From positions 1-21,585 of IMG/VR virus record IMGVR_UViG_3300033153_005038: a DNA stretch of 21,585 nucleotides, one strand, 5' to 3'. Below the pieces are notes generated by a model. The model was not told the DNA's origin and did no database searches. It was given only the letters and a program-made list of their open reading frames with translations. The stretch is from a virus. Within the stretch, counting starts at the first letter, position 1; the number at the start of each line of letters is the position of its first letter. The translations under genes and the position numbers were made by a program. This document shows, in pieces, positions 12,666-20,676 of this stretch.

Positions 12666-12949
12666 TGCTAAATACTACATCTTATAAGATTAATAAAGTA
12701 AAATCTAGAGTAGTAGATATTCCTGCAAATCCGGGAGAAGGTCTTAAGTCTTTACCCGATTTAAATGAAGGTAGAAATCTCCCTGTTGATAGAAGGATAA
12801 AATGGCATATTTATAAGGTTTTTAGAAAAAAAGAGTACTATTACCATACTAAGCCTCTTGATTCTAAAGATTCTATATATCAGAAGAATATTGATGTATC
12901 AACTGCTATGGATAGAGTTCGTACTTTAAATAAGAAGAGCAAGGGATAA
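12662..12949 (+). CDS. Hypothetical basic 95-residue protein
   Basis: ATG 12662 overlaps the previous TGA. The product is basic and hydrophilic, with a Pro/Gly-rich segment (IPANPGEGLKSLPDL, residues 20-34) and a Lys/Tyr-rich centre. No family recognised. It ends this run of coupled genes; an AT-rich gap with GGGTTTTTATTTATATATATAATA follows. Confidence 0.5.
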   Translation: MMLNTTSYKINKVKSRVVDIPANPGEGLKSLPDLNEGRNLPVDRRIKWHIYKVFRKKEYYYHTKPLDSKDSIYQKNIDVSTAMDRVRTLNKKSKG

Positions 12950-13041
12950 CGGGTTTTTATTTATATATATAATATCAATTGAATATCAGAAAGATCTTAA
13001 AGAATCTCTATGATTGTTAAATTAGAAACTAGGAATTGAAT

Positions 13042-13221
13042 ATGGAATTTTTATTAAAATTTATTGCCGTACTAAGTTGGGTATTTGGGGCTATATCAGT
13101 ATTAATGCTTTTTATGTTCATTAAATTTTACCCACGTAAATATGATGCAGCTCAAGTTTTGTCTGGAATAATAGTTATTTTAGCAGTCTGCTATTTATTA
13201 GTTTATTATAACTTCGTATAA
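13042..13221 (+). CDS. Two-span small membrane protein, holin-like shape
   Basis: ATG 13042 has AGGAATTGAAT upstream; the in-frame TTG at 13036 is less likely. The 59-residue product has two hydrophobic helices (about residues 5-27 and 38-57) joined by a short charged turn (KFYPRKYDAAQ). It lies directly before the packaging operon, a place where small holins are sometimes found, but the identification rests on shape only. Confidence 0.5.
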   Translation: MEFLLKFIAVLSWVFGAISVLMLFMFIKFYPRKYDAAQVLSGIIVILAVCYLLVYYNFV

Positions 13222-13257
13222 ACTAAACCTACCTCTATTTTAAATCTGGAAAGTTCT

Positions 13258-13288
13258 TTTTGTTGAGATACATATATTTATTATATGT
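13258..13288 (+). promoter_or_regulatory. Putative promoter of the packaging operon with palindrome
   Basis: TTGTTG (13260-13265), a 16-base spacer and TATATG (13282-13287) could form a promoter 18 bases before the first packaging gene. The spacer and -10 are covered by a perfect 7-bp inverted repeat, ACATATA (13270-13276) and TATATGT (13282-13288), which could be an operator. Confidence 0.35.
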
Positions 13289-13305
13289 CCTAACAAAAGG
13301 AAAGT

Positions 13306-14034
13306 ATGGATTCATTATCAAGCACATCAAATAAGTCAGCAATTCAAAAACGAATATCTAATTTTTTAACTGCTGCAAAGAAAGTTGAATCTTTAGGAGC
13401 TTGTCAAATTCTTGAAAAACCGGAGATTAGTGAGAATTGGTTAGTTACTTCAGATGGAACTTTTATTCGTAAAATCTGTGGACATCGGTCTTCTAAAGGA
13501 CCATGTTTATTATTTCCAGGTTGGGGAACAAATCATATTGGTAAGGGGAAATGTCGACATCATGGTAGAAGTCTTTTATATAATCCACAATTAAATGCTC
13601 TTGAAGGGATTCCAGTTAGATTTGGAGAATTATTAGCGCATGTTGATAACGTTGAAGAAGGAACTTTACTTAATGTAGATCATGAAATTAAATTTCTTTA
13701 TGCATTACAGCAATATGTCTTAACAATGGCTACAGACTTGAATTTACAGCAGGTTGATGCATTACAAGAATTAACAATGAATATAGTTAAAACTAAGTCC
13801 ATTAAGAATAAGATTCAGAAGGAAATGAGATTAGATGCTTCAGCAGTAAAAGATTTTGTTAAAAATATTTTCGATATTGTTGTTCAAACAGTACCAGGCC
13901 CAGAAGCACAACGTATATTAAATGATATTATGAATAAGGTTATTGTTCCATATAAGAATAAACAAAGAATAACCAATGCACGTTATGATTTTGAGGAGAC
14001 TATTAAGAAAACTCTTGAAAAGGCGAAATCATGA
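13306..14034 (+). CDS. terS: Small terminase-like protein with Cys/His motif
   Basis: ATG 13306 follows AACAAAAGGAAAGT. Residues 56-88 carry ICGHRSSKGPC, then PGWGTNHIGKGKC and RHHG. This matches the C...C-x(n)-G-T-x-H-x-G-x-G-x-C-x-x-H-G motif found in phage proteins encoded just before the large terminase and usually annotated as small subunits; the final Gly of the common HGG is Arg here. The C-terminal half is helical and could oligomerise. Small terminases recognise the genome end and regulate the motor. Its stop overlaps the ATPase gene (ATGA at 14031-14034), which supports this assignment. A function outside packaging cannot be excluded. Confidence 0.7.
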   Translation: MDSLSSTSNKSAIQKRISNFLTAAKKVESLGACQILEKPEISENWLVTSDGTFIRKICGHRSSKGPCLLFPGWGTNHIGKGKCRHHGRSLLYNPQLNALEGIPVRFGELLAHVDNVEEGTLLNVDHEIKFLYALQQYVLTMATDLNLQQVDALQELTMNIVKTKSIKNKIQKEMRLDASAVKDFVKNIFDIVVQTVPGPEAQRILNDIMNKVIVPYKNKQRITNARYDFEETIKKTLEKAKS

Positions 14035-15113
14035 GTGACTTTATAAATGACCAAAATTCTGCTGATTCATTGATGCGGTATGCTGAAAACACTCTTAAAG
14101 AAATGCAAAAAAAGCAAACTGGTTCGAGTTCTGAATGGACAGAGGGTGAGGCTGCTGCTCAATCAAGAGTGGATATTGAAACTTTAATAAGAGACCCGTT
14201 TTATTTAGGTCTTGGAGATAAAGTATATCAAGGAGTTTTAGAAGATATTGTAGAATTATTTGAAGAACGTAAAAAACGACAAGTAAACCTTGCTATTTTT
14301 ATGGAGGGAATCGGAGCTGGGAAAACTTTAAAGGCATCAGTTATCCAGTGGTTACTGTGGTTTGAACTCACTTGTCTATGGCCAAATCCTCAAGACTATT
14401 TTGATTTAGTTCCAAATTCAGTAATTGCTCTTATTAATCTTAATAGGACAGAAAAACAATCTAAGAAGGTAACATTTGCTGAGGTTTATCCAAGGTTTCA
14501 ATGTCCTTTTAATATGCAATACTTTCCCCCTTCTGATAAATATACTACTGAAATACGAATTACAAGAAATAACACAACTGTTTTTCCTGGTACATCTTCT
14601 GCCCTCTCGGCCTTAGGATATAATTTATATGGTGGAACAATTGATGAGGCAGCTTTTTTAGAGGTCATTGATGATTCTACAAAAACTTATGATGGAAAGT
14701 TTGATGCAGCGGAGGAGATGTACCATGCTATTACTAATAGAATGATATCAAGATTTTTAAGAGAAGGAAAATTGCCTGGTTTATTGAGTATGATTTCTTC
14801 ATCTAATTTTCCTGATGATTTTATGCATAAACAGATTGAATATGCTGCTAGGGTTGAAGAAGAATCAGAAAAGAATGGGACTCTAAATGATTCTAATATA
14901 TTTTGGAGAAGAAGATCCACTTGGGAAGCTAAGGGACCTAAATTTTTTCCTGAAAATGAGTTCTTTTATATTGATACTGAAAATGCTGAAATTTTAGAAC
15001 ATTGGAAAGTGAAAGAGTTCTTAGATTCAATAAAAGATCATTATTTTCCATTGAAAATAGACCCAGAGACATTAATTAATCTTGCTCAATTTATGTATAA
15101 GGAGGTGGCGTAA
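14031..15113 (+). CDS. terL: Large terminase, ATPase domain only
   Basis: ATG 14031 overlaps the small terminase stop. The 360-residue protein has a Walker A-like loop GIGAGKT (residues 93-99), a Walker B with catalytic acid, GGTIDEAAF (201-209, D205-E206), and a coupling motif SMISSSNFPDDF (253-264). It then reads STWEAKGPKFF (296-306), as in large terminases. No RNase H-like nuclease follows in the frame; it stops after about 50 more residues. The nuclease is encoded separately from 15885. The protein should power DNA translocation into the prohead and needs the nuclease to cut DNA. The stop (TAA 15111-15113) overlaps the next start. Confidence 0.85.
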   Translation: MSDFINDQNSADSLMRYAENTLKEMQKKQTGSSSEWTEGEAAAQSRVDIETLIRDPFYLGLGDKVYQGVLEDIVELFEERKKRQVNLAIFMEGIGAGKTLKASVIQWLLWFELTCLWPNPQDYFDLVPNSVIALINLNRTEKQSKKVTFAEVYPRFQCPFNMQYFPPSDKYTTEIRITRNNTTVFPGTSSALSALGYNLYGGTIDEAAFLEVIDDSTKTYDGKFDAAEEMYHAITNRMISRFLREGKLPGLLSMISSSNFPDDFMHKQIEYAARVEEESEKNGTLNDSNIFWRRRSTWEAKGPKFFPENEFFYIDTENAEILEHWKVKEFLDSIKDHYFPLKIDPETLINLAQFMYKEVA

Positions 15114-15253
15114 TGCCAGTTAAAAAATCAGGTGGTGGTTATAAATGGGGTAGTAAAGGTAAAGTTTATAAAGGTAAAGACGCAAAAAAGAAAGCAGCAG
15201 CACAAGGACGGGCTGCTCATGCTTCAGGTTATAGGAGTACAAAAAAGAAGTGA
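15113..15253 (+). CDS. Small basic phage protein of the GGYxWGxxGKVY family
   Basis: ATG 15113 overlaps the terminase stop (TAATG) and has AAGGAGG at 15099-15105. The 46-residue product starts MPVKKSGGGYKWGSKGKVY and ends QGRAAHASGYRSTKKK. It closely resembles a short, basic protein common in phages (K-x-G-G-Y-x-W-G-x-x-G-K-x-Y ... G-R-A-x-x-A-S-G-Y). Such genes often sit near terminase and portal genes. Function unknown; the basic, Gly-rich composition suggests nucleic acid or virion binding. Confidence 0.75.
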   Translation: MPVKKSGGGYKWGSKGKVYKGKDAKKKAAAQGRAAHASGYRSTKKK

Positions 15254-15372
15254 TTGATGCGATATTTGGATTTTTTGTGGAATATGAAAATGCGTTTCAA
15301 TGGGCAGCTATTATAATAATTTATATTGTGCTGCTTATAAGATGGAGTTACTATAATAATATGGGTAGGTAA
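15250..15372 (+). CDS. 40-residue membrane microprotein with GTG start
   Basis: GTG 15250 overlaps the previous TGA (GTGA); the frame ends at TAA 15370-15372, just before the exonuclease gene. The product has an acidic N-terminal part and one strongly hydrophobic helix (WAAIIIIYIVLLIRW, residues 18-32). The ribosome site is weak, so the start rests on the overlap and on an otherwise empty gap. Confidence 0.45.
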   Translation: MIDAIFGFFVEYENAFQWAAIIIIYIVLLIRWSYYNNMGR

Positions 15373-15375
15373 AAT

Positions 15376-15885
15376 ATGATTTATTGGCAAATAGTTGATT
15401 TAGAAACAACAGGATTAAGTCCTAATAATGAAGAAATTGCTGAGTTGGCTTTAATTACTTGTGTGAATACGCAAATAATTGGTATCCATCATCAATTTTA
15501 TCAGATAAGTAAAATGGGTGAAAAGGCAGGACAAGTAAATGGATTATCAATTAAACAATTGGATGGTTGGATTAGGTTTTCTTCAAATGAAAATCTAACA
15601 TTATTAAGAAGTTTAATAAAGCATCCTCTTTTTGCTCATAATGCTCCTTTTGATGCAGGTTTTTTAATTGCTCAAAACGTTATAAAAGATAGTTATCCGG
15701 TTATTGATACTGTTAAACTTTGTAAAAAGAGTAATAAAAAATTGGAAAATAACAAATTACAAACTTGGGTAAATCATTATAAATTATCAAACGGAGTTGC
15801 GCATACAGCACTGAACGATGCATTTAGTCTATATAGATTAATTGTGTTAATGGGATGGCAAATATATGCAAAGGTTGGGGTATAA
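15376..15885 (+). CDS. DEDDh 3'-5' exonuclease (DnaQ-like)
   Basis: The 169-residue protein has all three exonuclease motifs: Exo I VDLETTG (D8, E10), Exo II AHNAPFDAGFL (D93) and Exo III HTALNDA (H143, D148). This is the DEDDh type, which uses two metal ions to remove 3' nucleotides from DNA or RNA. No polymerase or other domain is fused. It lies inside the packaging operon between the terminase halves, and its stop overlaps the nuclease start (TAATG at 15883-15887). It may trim DNA ends or act in replication or nucleotide scavenging; the location alone does not decide this. Confidence 0.85.
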   Translation: MIYWQIVDLETTGLSPNNEEIAELALITCVNTQIIGIHHQFYQISKMGEKAGQVNGLSIKQLDGWIRFSSNENLTLLRSLIKHPLFAHNAPFDAGFLIAQNVIKDSYPVIDTVKLCKKSNKKLENNKLQTWVNHYKLSNGVAHTALNDAFSLYRLIVLMGWQIYAKVGV

Positions 15886-16880
15886 TGATAATTAAAGTTC
15901 CATTATCATTAATGTCTGCTGCAAAAGGTGATATAGAGAACTTCATCCGTGACATCGCAAACGTAACAGAAACAGGAACACGCCCTTTTATACGAAGGCG
16001 AAAAAAGATTCGCCAATCTATTAAAGAATATTTAAACCCATTCAATCCCTTAACTAGAACTTTTGATGCGGATTATAGATGTCAAGATAATTACTTACGT
16101 TACCTACATATAGATCTTGCACATACACGAGATGCAGTGGGTATTGGTTGTTCGCATGTCCCAAGATTTGTTGAGCGTGAAGAATTAGATACTTTTACTA
16201 AAGAAATACAAAGAGTAATGCTTCCTATAATAAAGGTTGATTTTTGGGGTAAAATTCTTGCATCGAAAAGAGAAGAAATAATTTTAAGTGATATTAGAGA
16301 TATTGTTTATGACCTATCCCGCAGAGGGTTTTATTTTGGATTGATTACTTTTGACAGGTTTCAGTCAATTGAATCAGTTCAGACTTTAAGACGTTATGGT
16401 TATATAGCAGGTCATCATTCTGTTGACAGGACTTCAAGTTCACTTATATTAGATATTGAAGGTAAAATAGATATAGGATATTCAAAAGTTTCAACTGAAG
16501 GTAATTATAATGCTACTCATGTTGCTTTAAGAGATGTTTTATATGATGATAGACTTGAAGTTCCAAAGTCAACTAATCATTATGAAACAGATTGGTTTGT
16601 TTATGAATCAGAGAATGCTCAATATACAAAGGCGGGTAAAATTGATCATCCCCCTACTGGGTCTATTGATGTCGAGCAAGGAGTTGCTGCATCGGTATTT
16701 CACGCTATTAACAATGAACACATGATGGTTGAAACAGAAGCTGAACGGTCAAGACGTGAAGTAGAGGATTCATTTTATGTCACCGCCGAAGAAAATATTG
16801 ATAAAATACTATTAACAAATAAATTAGAAGAAATTGAATTGCCCCGAGATCCTCGCAGTATTGAAGGGGACTATTTTTAA
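15885..16880 (+). CDS. terL: Large terminase, nuclease domain only
   Basis: ATG 15885 overlaps the exonuclease stop. The 331-residue protein starts MIIKVPLSLM...IENFIRDIANV, which fits the VP...F...LRDIAG segment that normally joins the ATPase to the nuclease. It carries the RNase H-like acidic residues D77 (HIDLAHTRDAVGIG), D157 (LITFDRFQS) and D262 (HPPTGSIDVEQGVAASV). These are expected to bind metal and cut the concatemer at packaging start and end. No Walker motifs are present. With the ATPase it adds to about 690 residues, near a full large terminase. The proteins presumably assemble non-covalently. The portal gene follows after 12 bases. Confidence 0.85.
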   Translation: MIIKVPLSLMSAAKGDIENFIRDIANVTETGTRPFIRRRKKIRQSIKEYLNPFNPLTRTFDADYRCQDNYLRYLHIDLAHTRDAVGIGCSHVPRFVEREELDTFTKEIQRVMLPIIKVDFWGKILASKREEIILSDIRDIVYDLSRRGFYFGLITFDRFQSIESVQTLRRYGYIAGHHSVDRTSSSLILDIEGKIDIGYSKVSTEGNYNATHVALRDVLYDDRLEVPKSTNHYETDWFVYESENAQYTKAGKIDHPPTGSIDVEQGVAASVFHAINNEHMMVETEAERSRREVEDSFYVTAEENIDKILLTNKLEEIELPRDPRSIEGDYF

Positions 16881-16892
16881 AGGATTAATAAA

Positions 16893-18605
16893 ATGAATAA
16901 AATTTTAGAATTTTTTGGTGATTTAAAATTAGTTCGTAAAAATAAAGTAGATGCTCAAATCCAAACGGCCATAGATGATGCAAATGGAGAACTTATTGAG
17001 AAAATAAGAGGTCTTACAGAGTTTGAGAGTTATTTTGGGAGAGACTCTGCTGAATTCTTTTCAGTTAAAGAATCTCTTTTTAATGAAGTATTTGCTAAAA
17101 AGAAAATTGAAAATCCTGAAGTTAGAAACATTTTACTAAATGCTTTTGATAACGTACCCTCCGTCGATCTATCTTTTGAAGAACTCTATTTAATACAAGA
17201 TGCTATTTGGACGAAATACGGGTCAGACCCGCTTATTCAAGGAGCAGTTGATAATTATACAGATTATGTTATTGGAGGTGGAGTTGCTATCTCAACCCCT
17301 GTTGATGATGTAAATAAAGTCTTGGAAGATTTTGAAAGAAGAAATCAATGGTTTTCTCGCCAACAAGCAATTGTTAAAAATAGTTTTATAGATGGAGAAC
17401 ATTTTACTTTATTATATACAAATGCAAATGGAGATGTTTATGTAAGGAAATGTCATCCAAAATCAATTGAGACAATGGAAACTGCTAAAACTGATTATGA
17501 GGTTTTGTTTTCTATTCTTAGACGTTTGTATATGTATGATGACCAAGGAGGAACAACCTATAGTGATGCTAGACAATATATTAAAACCTTAGAATATGAT
17601 GATTTACAGAATGCAGGTTTAAATTATAATAGATCTATACATACTAAAGACTTTATACAGAATGTGGTTGTTTCTTTTTTGAAGTTAAATGATTCTGATA
17701 AACTTAGAGGGTTGCCACCCTTAAAAAGAGTTTTAAAATGGTCTAAGCTTTATGAAAATTTTATAATGGATAGAATGGTTTTAAATCATGAAAGAGCAAA
17801 AGTTGTTTGGATAAAAACTTATGGAATGAAACCTCGTGATCCTCTTCCAAATAAGTCTTATAAGTCTCCTCCTCAAGGTTCAATGATGATTGAGAAAGAC
17901 GGGATTAAGTACAGAACTGAAAAACCTAATTTAGATTCTTCAGAGGCAAAAGAAGATGGGTTAGGATTGTTGTATTATATTGCTACTTCAATAAGGATGC
18001 CTATTCATATTCTCAATCAAAGGACGGATCAACAAGTTTATGCGTCAATCCGAAAAGCAGATACACCATTTCAGAATATGGTTGAGTCTGCTCAGTATAT
18101 GTATGCAGAACATTTTGAAGGGATTTATCGACATCAAATAAAAGAAAAGGTAAAAAGAGGAGATTTAAAGAAAAAATATGAATACTCTTCTTATGCTGAA
18201 GATGCAGTAATGACTGCTGTTAAACAAATAAATAAGGGTGTTTTAGACGAAAGACCTGTTGAAGAAATAAGAAATGAAGTAAAGAAAACATTAGAAGATG
18301 GTAAATTTAAAGTCATAACTCCTACAGAAAATCTTCCTATTAGTCAAGATTTCCCACAAATGATTCTTCAAGATCCTAAAGAAATGGCAGAAGTCCTTAA
18401 ATTACATAAAGAGGTTGGTCTTGCATCTATTGCCACTTTATCAGGAAAAGCTGGTTATACTTGGAAGAAAGAATTTCCTAAGATTATGGCAGAATTTGCA
18501 ATTAACCTTGAGAAGAAAAGAGAAGAACAAGAAATTATTACTGAAGGAAAAGAAAACGAAATAAAGAAAGAAGATAAAGTTAAGAAAAAAGAAGATAAGA
18601 AGTAA
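16893..18605 (+). CDS. Portal protein
   Basis: ATG 16893 follows TTTAAAGGATTAATAA. The 570-residue protein has the portal pattern: an N-terminal helical part, GSDPLIQGAVDNYTDYVIGGG (residues 110-130), IVKNSFIDGEHFTLLY (160-175) and LRGLPPLKRVLKWSKLYENF (271-290). A long C-terminal helical part follows, with a final Lys/Glu-rich tail (KEDKVKKKEDKK). Portals form a 12-subunit ring at one capsid vertex, dock the terminase and later join the tail. Length and gene order are typical. It has no insertion or signal peptide. Confidence 0.85.
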   Translation: MNKILEFFGDLKLVRKNKVDAQIQTAIDDANGELIEKIRGLTEFESYFGRDSAEFFSVKESLFNEVFAKKKIENPEVRNILLNAFDNVPSVDLSFEELYLIQDAIWTKYGSDPLIQGAVDNYTDYVIGGGVAISTPVDDVNKVLEDFERRNQWFSRQQAIVKNSFIDGEHFTLLYTNANGDVYVRKCHPKSIETMETAKTDYEVLFSILRRLYMYDDQGGTTYSDARQYIKTLEYDDLQNAGLNYNRSIHTKDFIQNVVVSFLKLNDSDKLRGLPPLKRVLKWSKLYENFIMDRMVLNHERAKVVWIKTYGMKPRDPLPNKSYKSPPQGSMMIEKDGIKYRTEKPNLDSSEAKEDGLGLLYYIATSIRMPIHILNQRTDQQVYASIRKADTPFQNMVESAQYMYAEHFEGIYRHQIKEKVKRGDLKKKYEYSSYAEDAVMTAVKQINKGVLDERPVEEIRNEVKKTLEDGKFKVITPTENLPISQDFPQMILQDPKEMAEVLKLHKEVGLASIATLSGKAGYTWKKEFPKIMAEFAINLEKKREEQEIITEGKENEIKKEDKVKKKEDKK

Positions 18606-18610
18606 TTGTT

Positions 18611-18829
18611 ATGCGAAAACGACATGATTATGATAAGGATAAAGAAAGATTAGAAAATTTGCATTATGATGAAGATAATATAATAACAAAGTCGTTTTTA
18701 AGTGAAGAATATCCAAATGATATAACAGAAGAACCTCGTAAAAATAAAGTTTCAAGTTTTTATATAAACTATAAAATCAATGTTCCAGTAAATTCTACTC
18801 TTAATGAAATGTCAAAGGAGAGAATTTGA
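18611..18829 (+). CDS. Hypothetical charged 72-residue protein
   Basis: ATG 18611 follows the portal stop by 5 bases. The product is polar, with an N-terminal basic segment (MRKRHDYDKDKERL) and an acidic middle. It has no motif. The lack of a clear ribosome site makes it less certain than its neighbours. Confidence 0.5.
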   Translation: MRKRHDYDKDKERLENLHYDEDNIITKSFLSEEYPNDITEEPRKNKVSSFYINYKINVPVNSTLNEMSKERI

Positions 18830-18858
18830 CTCATTTATTAATAATTAAGGAGAATCTA

Positions 18859-19272
18859 ATGAAAGCTTTCTTTTCATTTTTTGTAATATTTTTAATCTTT
18901 TCTGTGATTAATTGTGCACAGACTACTAAAGACTATGAAATCTATTTTACAGCAAATCCAGCTTTAGACTCGGTTAAGGCCTGGTCTATTTATTTAGAAC
19001 AAAAATCTAATAATGGTACTTTTCTTATACAAGACGGTATGGAATATACTACTTTAATGGATCCATCTTATGAAGGCGAAATCATGAATACTGGTCAAGT
19101 TGGAGAAGTTATTTATCCAATTACTTTACCAATGAATGGTCAATGGGTGGTTCCAGGAGTTATTGCTTATACTAAAGAAGGAATTCCTTCACAAGTAGGT
19201 GCATCTGGAAGCATAAGAATTGCTAAGAAACCAGGAAAACCAGGTGGAGTTGGTATTAGAGAAAAGCCGTAA
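18859..19272 (+). CDS. Secreted beta-sandwich (fibronectin III-like) protein
   Basis: The start at ATG 18859 is chosen for AATTAAGGAGAATCTA upstream and because it puts a signal peptide at the N-terminus (FFSFFVIFLIFSVINCAQ). Cleavage may be before Cys (lipoprotein-like, though VINC is not a standard lipobox) or before Gln. The mature part is beta-rich, with DYEIYFTANPALDSVKAWSIYLE and VPGVIAYTKEGIPSQVGASGSI, the strand pattern of a fibronectin III-like domain. It ends in a Lys/Pro/Gly tail (KKPGKPGG). It is probably exported to the host surface or envelope. It overlaps the next gene by one base. Confidence 0.6.
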   Translation: MKAFFSFFVIFLIFSVINCAQTTKDYEIYFTANPALDSVKAWSIYLEQKSNNGTFLIQDGMEYTTLMDPSYEGEIMNTGQVGEVIYPITLPMNGQWVVPGVIAYTKEGIPSQVGASGSIRIAKKPGKPGGVGIREKP

Positions 19273-20060
19273 TGAAATTAGTTAGGTGCATAGCCCTCCT
19301 TACCCTAACGATAACAGTGTCCTTGTATTCTCAGGAATATAGGGACACTTTTAATTCTGTTAGATTAGATTTTAGTAATACAATGTCTGTTATTGGGTTA
19401 ACAGATATAGATAACTATGAAGTGGTTACTGATGCGGGCGATACTTTAGAGATCTCTGCAATTTGGTTGCCAAATGATAGTGTGTATACTAAGGTTGCTG
19501 TAATAATGGAGCAAATTTCTTGGACAGTCAAAAATTTTACAGTTAAATGTTATAATTTAAAAGACTTAAAAGATAGTACAATTAATTTAGAAAAGAATTT
19601 TGCCAATGTTTCATTTAGGAATAACATTACTAAACCTATTGTTAATATTGTTGCAGCTGGCTCAGTAAAGAAATTGATTATTGTTGATGCTATTGCTTCT
19701 AAAATTTCTCAACCAGAGCATATTCCTGCTCATGTTTATGATAATGATACTTCTACAATATGGACTGCAGAACCAATTCCTCAATGGATCATCGTTGAAT
19801 TAAGTAGGACAAGTATTATCAATAGGATCGATATAGCTTTTACTTATTGGTTTCAACCAAGAATTTATACTTATGATATATATTCATCAATCGGGGGAGA
19901 CTTATGGACTCCTGTACTAACAGCTACTTCAACTTCTTTAAATCAATGGTCAAAGCATATTTTTGATCCTATAGAAGTACGATATATAAGGATTGTAACA
20001 GTTGGAAATAGTCAATCATTATGGGCAAATATAAAAGAGATTGAGATTTACGGGTATTAA
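19272..20060 (+). CDS. Secreted Ig-like plus F5/8 type C (discoidin) protein
   Basis: Residues 1-20 are a signal peptide (CIALLTLTITVSLYS, then Gln). Residues 24-118 form an SbsA-type Ig-like domain, with FSNTMSVIGLTDIDNYEV and VKCYNLKDLKDSTINLEKNFA, matching the protein at 11647. Residues about 137-262 form an F5/8 type C domain: VYDNDTSTIWTAEPIPQWIIVEL, then YTYDIYSSIGGDLWTPV, then EVRYIRIVTVGNSQSLWANIKEIEIYGY. Such beta-sandwich domains usually bind carbohydrates or membranes. As an exported phage product it may bind cell-surface glycans, alter the host surface or block other phages. A virion role is also possible if export is not efficient. Confidence 0.75.
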   Translation: MKLVRCIALLTLTITVSLYSQEYRDTFNSVRLDFSNTMSVIGLTDIDNYEVVTDAGDTLEISAIWLPNDSVYTKVAVIMEQISWTVKNFTVKCYNLKDLKDSTINLEKNFANVSFRNNITKPIVNIVAAGSVKKLIIVDAIASKISQPEHIPAHVYDNDTSTIWTAEPIPQWIIVELSRTSIINRIDIAFTYWFQPRIYTYDIYSSIGGDLWTPVLTATSTSLNQWSKHIFDPIEVRYIRIVTVGNSQSLWANIKEIEIYGY

Positions 20061-20142
20061 ATTCATTCACTGGAACTTAAATTTTAAGGATTAACTATAA
20101 TTTAATGTATTTACAAAACTATATTTAAAAGGAGATAATTCA

Positions 20143-20640
20143 ATGGAAAAAGGCGTAATAGAGAATTCCAAAATTCAAGGATTCTTTCATCTTACTATTA
20201 GAAATAAAGATGAAAAGATTGTTGGGGATTCTGGTTGGGTAAAGAATAATATCCCAAATGAAGGTTTTCAGCATTATATCGTTCAATTGATGGGAAGTTC
20301 TGCCGGTTCTCTACAGGTTTCTCATGCAGCTTTAGGAGAAGGTACTGCTCCTGGTAATACTGATACTGCTCTTGAGTCAGAAATAACTGGGTCTAATGGA
20401 TCTGGAAGAAAATCTGTTACATTCTCTGAGACTGGTTCTAAAACAGCTCAATGGGTTTGTACTTTTGCTTCAGATGAAAGTTTTGTTACAGCAACAGAAA
20501 CTATCAAAAATGTCGGTTTATTCGATGTTTCTACTGAAGGTGGTGGAAGTATTTTTGCAGGTAATACCTATGCAACTAGTACTGTTGCCACAAACCAGTC
20601 AGTTAATTTAACTTATCAAGTTAGATTTGCTACTTCATAA
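20143..20640 (+). CDS. Probable virion or tail-associated protein
   Basis: ATG 20143 follows TTTAAAAGGAGATAATTCA. The 165-residue protein is Gly/Ser/Thr-rich and beta-rich. It has VSHAALGEGTAPGNTDTALESEITG, then KNVGLFDVSTEGGGSIFAGNTYA and a final strand VNLTYQVRF. This order (A-x-G-x-G-x-x-x-P-x-x-x-D-T-x-L-x-x-E, then N-x-G-L-F) recurs in phage tail-associated and decoration proteins. No signal peptide is present. I infer a structural role; which virion part is unknown. Confidence 0.6.
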   Translation: MEKGVIENSKIQGFFHLTIRNKDEKIVGDSGWVKNNIPNEGFQHYIVQLMGSSAGSLQVSHAALGEGTAPGNTDTALESEITGSNGSGRKSVTFSETGSKTAQWVCTFASDESFVTATETIKNVGLFDVSTEGGGSIFAGNTYATSTVATNQSVNLTYQVRFATS

Positions 20641-20676
20641 AATAATCATTTATTCATCCTAATGAAAGGAGATACA

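Noticed and set aside
18826-18858. TTG 18826 as the start of the secreted protein gene
   Set aside because: ATG 18859 has AAGGAG at correct distance and gives a proper signal peptide; the upstream extension would precede it with polar residues.
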